8,969 nt of DNA from Actinomycetota bacterium (GTDB lineage Bacteria; Actinomycetota; Thermoleophilia; UBA2241). The position numbers and the translations under genes are program-made. Positions 1-5,810 of this stretch are shown in pieces. The notes beneath the pieces are model-generated. The model had not been told where the DNA came from, ran no database searches, and saw only the letters and a program-made list of their open reading frames with translations. The stretch spans positions 2,384-11,352 of the forward strand of contig PMKX01000049.1 in the NCBI GenBank assembly GCA_003158705.1, given 5' to 3'. Every line of letters begins with the position of its first letter. Position 1 is the stretch's first letter.

Positions 1-1524
1 GACCTTCTTGGGGTCGATCATGATCATGCGCACCTGCTCGGGAGACGCGCGCAGGAGGATGGAGCTGATGACGCAGTTGATGCAGCCGCTCTTGCCCGAG
101 CCCGTGGTGCCGGCGATGAGGATGTGCACCATCTTGGCGAGGTCGGCCAGCACCGGCTTGCCGGCGATGTCCTTGCCCAGCCAGAAAGCCAGGGGTGAGG
201 CGTTGGCCGGAAAGGCGCCGTAGATGTCGCCCAGGCCGACGAAGTTGGGCTGTACGTTGGGCACCTCCACGCCCACGGCGGTCTTGCCCGGTATGGGCGC
301 CTGTACGCGTATCTCGGTGGCCGCCAAGGCGTAGGCGAGGTCGTCCTTCAGATTCGTGACCCGGTTCACCTTCACCCCGGGCGCGAGCTGCATCTCATAG
401 CGTGTGACGCGCGGTCCGGAGACGGTGTCGACCACCCGTGCGGCGATACCGAAGTGCCCCAACGTCTCGACGAGACGCCGCGAGACCTCTTCGATCGTGG
501 TCGGCGTCTCACCGTGGCCCTCCCCCAGCTGGCGCAGGATGCTGGGGTCCGGCAGCACCCAGTGGCGCTGCTCTGCAGGCGCCGGCGCAAAGACGGAGTC
601 GGCCGCTGTGGCGTCGCCGACCTCTTCACCGAGCGAGAGCTGGTTTGCCGGTCCACCCAGCTCCTTGGAGGCGGCGGCCGGTCCGCCGTCGGCCAGCATG
701 GCGGCGGTTGCCTCCGCGCTCGCCCTGGCCGCCGGCTCCCCACCGTCGCTGAAGATCTCGGGCACGTGATGTGCGCCGTCGAGTACGCGACGCGGGTGCG
801 AGCTGGCCGCTGGACCGTGGTGGTGGATCGCAGACTCGCTGGCGGCCGCCGCCTCCCGACGGTGTTGCTCGTCGAGCGCTTCCCGGCGACGCTCGGCCAG
901 GACATGGGCGCGCGTGCGTGCCGCGCGGCCGGCGGCGCTCATGCCGCGCCGCGAGCGGTTTGCCCACAGGCCGAGCGACGATCCCGAGGCCAGCAGCAGA
1001 CCCGCCAGACCCAGAGCGAGCACAAGGATGTTCACGCCCAGGCGGCCGATCAGCAGGTGCAGGGCCGCCCAGATCAGCTCACCGACGGCGCCGCCGTGGT
1101 GACGCATGTACGACATCTGGAAGAGTTCCGTGATGCGGCCGCTGCTGAACAGGCCGAAGCTGTCGGCAGCTGCGGCCAGTAAGAAAGCCACGCTCAGGAA
1201 AGCGATCCCGAAGCTCGCCGCTCGTGATGGCCGCCAGGTTTGGCCACCTGTCAAGGCCACGGCGCAGTAGACAAGCACCAGCGGCGCCAGGTACGCATAG
1301 ACGCCTACTGCCCACCGTGAGAAGTCCTGCAGCCACTGTCCGAGGAAGCCGCCCCGCCATCCGAAGTACAGGACGAACGCGAGGAAGATCGCCAGCGCCA
1401 GGCAGGCGACGGCGGTCACCTCGCGGGCGTGATGGCTCTGATTGCGGCGCCGACGACCGGCGGGCGGGTCCGCCTGCCGCGTGGCGCCCGCTCGCCGGGC
1501 CGGTTTTGCGCGTGCGTTCGCCAT
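1..1524 (-). CDS. ftsK: FtsK/SpoIIIE-type DNA translocase, N-terminal part (runs off the window)
   Basis: Septal DNA pump that moves chromosome ends across the closing division septum; only the first 508 residues are in the window. A basic N-terminus (residues 1-34) leads into hydrophobic segments at about 36-56, 71-92, 101-120 and 150-180, which is the FtsK membrane anchor of about four helices. A low-complexity Ala/Arg/His-rich linker follows (about 190-340), then the alpha/beta domain (about 340-460, containing RVTRYEMQLAPGVKV). The Walker A loop AGTTGSGKS is at 471-479, followed by MIMIDPKKV at the window edge. The rest of the motor and the gamma DNA-reading domain lie outside. The ATG at 1524 is preceded by an in-frame TAG nine nucleotides upstream, so the ORF cannot start much earlier. 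No Shine-Dalgarno sequence is visible. A GTG at residue 36 is possible but would remove the basic N-terminus and has no better ribosome site. The gene starts 49 nt after rnj stops. Confidence 0.96.
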   Translation of the reverse strand, partial: MANARAKPARRAGATRQADPPAGRRRRNQSHHAREVTAVACLALAIFLAFVLYFGWRGGFLGQWLQDFSRWAVGVYAYLAPLVLVYCAVALTGGQTWRPSRAASFGIAFLSVAFLLAAAADSFGLFSSGRITELFQMSYMRHHGGAVGELIWAALHLLIGRLGVNILVLALGLAGLLLASGSSLGLWANRSRRGMSAAGRAARTRAHVLAERRREALDEQHRREAAAASESAIHHHGPAASSHPRRVLDGAHHVPEIFSDGGEPAARASAEATAAMLADGGPAAASKELGGPANQLSLGEEVGDATAADSVFAPAPAEQRHWVLPDPSILRQLGEGHGETPTTIEEVSRRLVETLGHFGIAARVVDTVSGPRVTRYEMQLAPGVKVNRVTNLKDDLAYALAATEIRVQAPIPGKTAVGVEVPNVQPNFVGLGDIYGAFPANASPLAFWLGKDIAGKPVLADLAKMVHILIAGTTGSGKSGCINCVISSILLRASPEQVRMIMIDPKKV

Positions 1525-1542
1525 GGCTGGCTATTCGACGGG

Positions 1543-1561
1543 GGCTACGGAATCCCTAGCC
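1543..1561 (-). other. Small imperfect hairpin in the rnj–ftsK gap
   Basis: On the minus strand GGCTA and TAGCC flank a nine-base loop in which GG and CC could add two pairs with one bulged base. It falls in the 49-nt gap between rnj and ftsK, with its 3' foot 18 nt before the ftsK ATG. No run of U follows, so it is not a standard intrinsic terminator. It may be a weak structural element or chance. Confidence 0.3.
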
Positions 1562-1573
1562 GCGCAGAGCTAC

Positions 1574-3238
1574 CTACACCTCGACGATCACGGGCATGAT
1601 GAGCGGCCGGCGGCGCGTCTTCTTGTAGATGAAGGCCAGGAGCGTGTCGTGCACATCTTCCTGGAGCAGGCGCTGCCCGGTGACGTGCTCTTCGGCGAGC
1701 TCGGCGAGCTTCTCCTCGAGCACCTTCCCGGCCTGCTCGAGAACCTGGTGCTGGCGATCGTCGTTGTACAGGAAGCCGCGGGCCACGAGCTCCGGCGGGG
1801 CGAACGAGGCCCCGGTCTGGAGACTGATGGTGACCACGGCGATGAGGATGCCGTCCTCGGCGAGCTGCTGGCGGTCGCGCAAGACCACGTGTTCGGCGTC
1901 GCCGATCTCGAAGCCGTCGACGAAGACCTTGCCGGCACGTACCCTGTCGACCACACGCGCACCTTGGGCGTCTATCTCGAGCACGTCGCCGTTCTCGAGG
2001 ATGAGCACGTGGTCGTCGTCGAGACCCGACTGTCGAGCCAGCTCGGCGTGCACATGCTGGTGGCGATACTCGCCGTGCACGGGCAGGAAGTAGCGCGGTT
2101 TGAGCAGGTTGAGCATCATGCGCTGGTCTTCCTGGGCGGCGTGGCCGGAGACGTGCACACCGGTCTCCTCGCCGTAGATCACCTCCGCTCCGGACTTGAG
2201 CAAGCGGTTGACGGTGTTCATGACGCTCACCTCGTTGCCCGGTATCGGCCGGGCCGAGATGACGACCGTGTCGCCCGGTTGCAGAGCCACCTGGGGATGA
2301 TCGTCGAAGGCCATGCGCGAGAGCGCCGAGAGCGGCTCGCCCTGACTGCCGGTGGAGAGGATAAGCAGCTCCTCAGGTTTGTAGTCATCGATGTCGTGCA
2401 GCTTGATCATGGCGCCCTCAGGCACGTTCAGGTAGCCGAGGTTGCGCGCGATGTTGACGTTCTTGACCATCGAGCGCCCGGAGATGGCGAAGCGGCGCCC
2501 GTGCAGGTGGGCGATCTGGATGGCCTGCTGCACGCGGTGGATGTGCGAAGCGAAGCAGGCCAGGATGACTCGTCCCTTGGCCTCCGCGAAGATCTGATGA
2601 AAGGACTGCCCGACGGTGCTCTCCGACGCCGTCGAGCCAGGCACGTCGGCGTTGGTCGAGTCGGCGAGAAGCGCCAGGACGCCGCGCTCGCCCAGCTGCG
2701 CGAAGCGGTTGACGTCGGTGACGCGCCCGTCGATGGGCGTGTGGTCGAACTTGTAGTCGCCGGTGGCCACCACGGCGCCCAGCGGTGTCTCGATGACGAC
2801 GGAGAGCGCGTCGGGCACGCTGTGGCTCACAGCCACGAACGTGACCCGGAACGGTCCCAGCTCGAGCTGCGTATGCTCGTCGACCTCGTTGATCTCCACC
2901 AGGCGCAGCATGCGGTGCTCGTCAAGCTTGGACTTGGCAAAGGCCAGCGTGAGTCGGCTGGCGTACACAGGCGCATTCACCTGTCTCAGAATGTACGGCA
3001 GAGCGCCGAAATGGTCCTCGTGGCCGTGCGTGATGAGGAAGCCCAGCAGGTCGTCTTGACGCTCGATGAGGTAGCTGACGTCGGGCAGCACCAAGTCGAT
3101 CCCGGGCATCTCGTCGCGCGGGAAGGCTAGGCCGCAATCCACGACGACGATCTTGCCGCCGTACTCCACGATGGTCATGTTCTTGCCGATCTCGCCGAGC
3201 CCGCCTAGCGGGATGATCCTGACGGCGTCTTTGCTCAC
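1574..3238 (-). CDS. rnj: Ribonuclease J (metallo-beta-lactamase/beta-CASP RNase)
   Basis: RNase J is a cytoplasmic zinc-dependent enzyme with 5'-to-3' exonuclease and endonuclease activity in mRNA decay and rRNA maturation. The 554 residues are full length for the family. The N-terminus VRIIPLGGLGEIGKNM is the standard opening. Metal ligands are visible: HGHEDH (71-76), His139 in SHS, Asp161 in TGDYKFD, and His388 in LPVHGE. The beta-CASP region holds the STGSQGEP loop (about 295-302) and the VHVSGH motif (361-366). The C-terminal domain ends in RRRPLIMPVIVEV, as in Streptomyces RNase J. The start is GTG at 3238. It overlaps the stop of the upstream diguanylate cyclase gene by four bases (GTGA) and has its own AAAGGAG ten nucleotides upstream. 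The N-terminus is short (six residues before the core), without the longer leader seen in some actinobacterial homologues. No active-site residue appears to be missing. Confidence 0.97.
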   Translation of the reverse strand: MSKDAVRIIPLGGLGEIGKNMTIVEYGGKIVVVDCGLAFPRDEMPGIDLVLPDVSYLIERQDDLLGFLITHGHEDHFGALPYILRQVNAPVYASRLTLAFAKSKLDEHRMLRLVEINEVDEHTQLELGPFRVTFVAVSHSVPDALSVVIETPLGAVVATGDYKFDHTPIDGRVTDVNRFAQLGERGVLALLADSTNADVPGSTASESTVGQSFHQIFAEAKGRVILACFASHIHRVQQAIQIAHLHGRRFAISGRSMVKNVNIARNLGYLNVPEGAMIKLHDIDDYKPEELLILSTGSQGEPLSALSRMAFDDHPQVALQPGDTVVISARPIPGNEVSVMNTVNRLLKSGAEVIYGEETGVHVSGHAAQEDQRMMLNLLKPRYFLPVHGEYRHQHVHAELARQSGLDDDHVLILENGDVLEIDAQGARVVDRVRAGKVFVDGFEIGDAEHVVLRDRQQLAEDGILIAVVTISLQTGASFAPPELVARGFLYNDDRQHQVLEQAGKVLEEKLAELAEEHVTGQRLLQEDVHDTLLAFIYKKTRRRPLIMPVIVEV

Positions 3239-4152
3239 AGCGGTGGTGCTCCTTTCGGTGGTGGGGGCGAACGGTGCACGCTGCCGCCGGATTCGGTGCC
3301 GACGGTGACGCGGCTGACACCGTTCTTGCCCGCCGCCTTGACCTCATACATGAGCGCATCCGCTTGGCGCAGGAGATTGTCGACGTCGACGTGGTCGCCG
3401 AAGCAGGAGACGGCGCCTATGCTGAGCGACGCCGGCCAGCCGCCCTCTTTGATTCCGGCGAGAGCCTCCTGGCGGCCTTTCTGCAGAGCGTGGTCGGCTG
3501 CCTCGCCCGCTGTGTCCGGCAGCAGTACGGCGAACTCGTCGCCGCCGAGACGCGCCACAAGGTCTGTGGAGCGCAGCACGCGGCGCCAGGCGGCGGCCAC
3601 AGACACAAGCAGGGCATCGCCGGCGGCATGGCCGTAGCCGTCGTTGATCACCTTGAGGTCGTCGACGTCGAAACTTGCCAGGGTGAAGGGAGTGCCGGTA
3701 CGCCGTGCTCGGTGCAGCTCGAACTGTGCCTGTTCCGTGAATTGGCGCAGGTTGGCGAGGCCGGTGAGCGGGTCGGAACGCGCCAGCCGCTGCTCCACCT
3801 CGAGAGTGTCGTGCAGCGCCGCCAAGATGACCACCACCAAGACGAAGAAGGTGAGGCGCATGCCGCAGTTCCACCAGATGACCCCGCCCGCCCACGTCTG
3901 ATGCTGCGAGTAGTGCTCGGTGACGGTCCAGACCGCGATGGCGGCGACGGCAAATGGCAGACCTGCCTTGCGGCCCATCACCCAGGTCGTCAGGGCCACC
4001 GGCACCGCATAGAAGGTGAGAAACACGATCTGCCCCGTCACCATGTCCAGAGCGCCGACGCCGACGAGCAGCAGCGCGCTGACGAACAGCACCCGAGATC
4101 GCGGCTGCGCCTCGATGAAGGCGGCGAGACGCGCGAAGAAGCTCGTCATCAT
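3235..4152 (-). CDS. Membrane-bound diguanylate cyclase (four-helix N-terminal domain plus GGDEF)
   Basis: Predicted to make cyclic di-GMP from two GTP at the cytoplasmic membrane. Residues 1-115 hold four hydrophobic segments (about 20-37, 42-59, 65-80, 97-115). Signatures such as LDMVTG, FYAVPVALTTW and WNCGMRLTFF resemble a small N-terminal membrane module I recall from various bacterial sensor proteins; its ligand is unknown to me. The GGDEF domain spans about 120-282: DPLTGLANLRQF (127-138), the metal-binding FDVDDLKVIND (Asp162), GHAAGD, and the active-site GGDEF at 203-207. RSTD (194-197) lies five residues before it, the spacing of the RxxD allosteric inhibition site in PleD, so both synthesis and product inhibition look intact. 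No EAL, HD-GYP, PAS or receiver domain is present. The tail is proline-rich (PPPP at 296-299). ATG at 4152 overlaps the dapA stop by four bases (ATGA), with a second ATG directly after it. No Shine-Dalgarno is visible, so translation probably depends on ribosomes finishing dapA. Confidence 0.93.
   Translation of the reverse strand: MMTSFFARLAAFIEAQPRSRVLFVSALLLVGVGALDMVTGQIVFLTFYAVPVALTTWVMGRKAGLPFAVAAIAVWTVTEHYSQHQTWAGGVIWWNCGMRLTFFVLVVVILAALHDTLEVEQRLARSDPLTGLANLRQFTEQAQFELHRARRTGTPFTLASFDVDDLKVINDGYGHAAGDALLVSVAAAWRRVLRSTDLVARLGGDEFAVLLPDTAGEAADHALQKGRQEALAGIKEGGWPASLSIGAVSCFGDHVDVDNLLRQADALMYEVKAAGKNGVSRVTVGTESGGSVHRSPPPPKGAPPL
3249..3255 (-). promoter_or_regulatory. Shine-Dalgarno of rnj, inside the diguanylate cyclase gene
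   Basis: AAAGGAG on the minus strand, ten nucleotides before the GTG start of rnj. It lies in the last codons of the upstream gene (Lys300, Gly301), just after the codons for four consecutive prolines. It supports GTG at 3238 as the start and gives rnj a way to initiate without relying only on reinitiation. Confidence 0.75.
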
Positions 4153-5033
4153 GAGAGCAGGCCGAGGCGTCGCAACTCGTCAGCGAGGGCGGCGCGCTCG
4201 TCGGCACTGGCATCGACGAGCGGCAGCCGCAGCCCCCCGACCGGCTGACCGACGAGTCCCAGCGCGCACTTGACGGGGATCGGATTGACGGTGATCGACA
4301 GTGCCGCGTACAGCGGGGCAAGAAGCTGTGCGTCCAGATCTTCAGCGGCGGCCAGATCCCCGGTCCGCACGGCTTTGACCTGAGACGCCATCTGGCGTCC
4401 CGCCAGATGACTGGCGACGCAGATGCCGCCCCAGCCGCCGAGCTTGGCCACGTCGAGGAGCATGTCGTCGCTGCCGGCATAGAGGCCCAGGTCACAGAGT
4501 TGCTGCAGTCGCCGCGACTCGTTGAGGTCGGGGTTGGCCTGCTTGACGGCCACGACGTTCTCGATCGCGCCCAGCTCGGCGAGGGTCTCCGGGCTGAGGT
4601 TCACCACGCAACGCGAGGGGATGTTGTAGATGACCAAGGGCAGGCTGGTGGCGGCGGCGACGGCGCGGAAGTGAGCCACAAGGCCGCGCTGGGGCGGCTT
4701 GTTGTAGTAGGGCGCCACGACCAGCACGGCATCGACACCGGCGTGTTCGGCCTTGCGCGTCAACTCGACGCTGTGACGCGTGTCGTTGGAGCCGGTGTTG
4801 GCGATGACGGCGCCGCGGCCGCCGGCAGCGCCGACGACGGCCTTGAACATGGCCACCTTCTCGTCATCGGTGAGCGTCGGGCATTCGCCGGTGGTGCCGG
4901 CGACGACCAGGCCGTCGGATCCGTTGTCGAGCAGCTTGTCGGCCAGACGTTCGAGAGCCTCGACATCGAGCTTCAGGTCGCTCTTGAAAGGGGTGACCAT
5001 GGCGGTCAGGATCGTTCCCAAGCTCTGCTTCAC
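4149..5033 (-). CDS. dapA: 4-hydroxy-tetrahydrodipicolinate synthase
   Basis: Condenses pyruvate with aspartate semialdehyde, the first committed step toward diaminopimelate and lysine. The product passes to DapB, encoded just upstream. The 294 residues match the usual length of this TIM-barrel enzyme. The Schiff-base lysine is Lys164 in VVAVKQA. The catalytic Tyr136 is in LVIYNIPSR, with Arg141 in the same motif for substrate carboxylate binding. The GTTGE loop is at 46-50, providing Thr47/Thr48, and Tyr110 lies in APYYNKP. The residue after GTTGE is Cys rather than the common Ser or Ala. The start is GTG at 5033, chosen because a strong AAGGAGG sits seven nucleotides upstream; the gap from dapB is 24 nt. 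The 3' end overlaps the diguanylate cyclase start by four bases. The residues above distinguish it from other lyases of the same superfamily (NanA, KDG aldolase), and the dapB neighbour supports the call. Confidence 0.97.
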   Translation of the reverse strand: MKQSLGTILTAMVTPFKSDLKLDVEALERLADKLLDNGSDGLVVAGTTGECPTLTDDEKVAMFKAVVGAAGGRGAVIANTGSNDTRHSVELTRKAEHAGVDAVLVVAPYYNKPPQRGLVAHFRAVAAATSLPLVIYNIPSRCVVNLSPETLAELGAIENVVAVKQANPDLNESRRLQQLCDLGLYAGSDDMLLDVAKLGGWGGICVASHLAGRQMASQVKAVRTGDLAAAEDLDAQLLAPLYAALSITVNPIPVKCALGLVGQPVGGLRLPLVDASADERAALADELRRLGLLS

Positions 5034-5040
5034 GAGGCGA

Positions 5041-5047
5041 CCTCCTT
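5041..5047 (-). promoter_or_regulatory. Shine-Dalgarno of dapA
   Basis: AAGGAGG on the minus strand, seven nucleotides before the GTG at 5033. It is the strongest ribosome binding site in the window and sits in the 24-nt gap after dapB. It decides the GTG start of dapA. Confidence 0.85.
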
Positions 5048-5057
5048 GGCACGGTCT

Positions 5058-5810
5058 TCAGTCAAGTATGTTCTCCAGCCCCACGACCGTGTCCTTGAGG
5101 CTGCCCACCCTACGCACCGCCAGCAGCACGCCGGCCATGAAGCATTCCAGGGACGTACAGTCGTGGCGCAGCGTGAGCAGCTCGCCTTCCCCACCGAAGA
5201 GCACCTCCTGATGCGCGACCAAGCCGGGAAGGCGCACACTGTGGATACGGACGCCCTGCACGTCCTGTCCACGAGATGGTCCGTCGTGGCCACCGGGCAC
5301 GACGGCAGAGCCAGGCTCGTCGGCCATGAGCTGGGCGGTGTGCAAGGCCGTGCCCGAGGGTGCATCGATCTTGCCCTCGTGATGCAGCTCGACCACTTCG
5401 GCGCGGCCAAACAGCCGTGCGGCCTGGCGGGCGAAGCGCATGAGCAGGACGGCGCCAAGAGCGAAGTTGGGTGCGACGACGAGGCCGACTGCGTGTTTGG
5501 CCGCCGACTGTGCGAGTCTGTTTGTCATCTCGTCGTCCAGGCCGGTGGCGCCTACCACCGTCGGCACGCCGGCAGCGAGCAGGCGGAGCGTGTTGTCGAA
5601 GACGCTCGCCGGCAAGCTGAACTCGACCGCGACCTGTGGCTTGGCGGCGGCAAGGGCGGCATCGAGCCCTGCGAAGTGCGGCGGCGCCGCCGCACTCCCG
5701 AAAGCGGGGTCGACCAAGGCCACGGTGCGCATGTCGTCCTGCCGGTCGACGGTCGTCGTGACGAGGGAACCCATACGCCCGGCAGCGCCGACGACCAACA
5801 CGTCGATCAT
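5058..5810 (-). CDS. dapB: 4-hydroxy-tetrahydrodipicolinate reductase
   Basis: Reduces and dehydrates the DapA product to tetrahydrodipicolinate in the diaminopimelate/lysine pathway, in the cytoplasm. The 250 residues are normal for the family. The N-terminal Rossmann fold opens with VLVVGAAGRMG (glycine loop 8-14). Asp34, after the second beta strand, occupies the place of the acidic residue in the Mycobacterium tuberculosis enzyme, which accepts NADH as well as NADPH. The cofactor loop reads VVGATG (85-90), where GTTG is usual. The catalytic and substrate segment ELHHEGKIDAPSGTA spans 141-155, with His143/His144 and Lys147. The C-terminal GLVAHQEVLFGGEGE and GVLLAVRRV closely resemble the mycobacterial protein. 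ATG at 5810 overlaps the M16 peptidase stop by four bases (ATGA), and a GGGAGGAG ribosome site lies inside the end of that gene. Confidence 0.97.
   Translation of the reverse strand: MIDVLVVGAAGRMGSLVTTTVDRQDDMRTVALVDPAFGSAAAPPHFAGLDAALAAAKPQVAVEFSLPASVFDNTLRLLAAGVPTVVGATGLDDEMTNRLAQSAAKHAVGLVVAPNFALGAVLLMRFARQAARLFGRAEVVELHHEGKIDAPSGTALHTAQLMADEPGSAVVPGGHDGPSRGQDVQGVRIHSVRLPGLVAHQEVLFGGEGELLTLRHDCTSLECFMAGVLLAVRRVGSLKDTVVGLENILD

Noticed and set aside
454..1182. Plus-strand open frames over positions 404-1182
   Set aside because: The minus strand encodes the FtsK membrane anchor and linker continuously here, with recognisable FtsK sequence on both sides.
1543..1561. Intrinsic terminator between rnj and ftsK
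   Set aside because: The stem is only five to seven pairs with a bulge and no U-run follows.
1442..3130. A 562-codon open frame on the plus strand, antisense to rnj
   Set aside because: Rnj on the other strand has all RNase J catalytic motifs. The plus-strand product is low-complexity (Val, Asp, His, Leu-rich), has no recognisable domain, and is explained by GC-rich third positions suppressing stops in the opposite frame.
3274..4248. A 324-codon plus-strand open frame over the diguanylate cyclase
   Set aside because: It is antisense to a gene with complete GGDEF motifs and shows the same composition as the other shadow frames.
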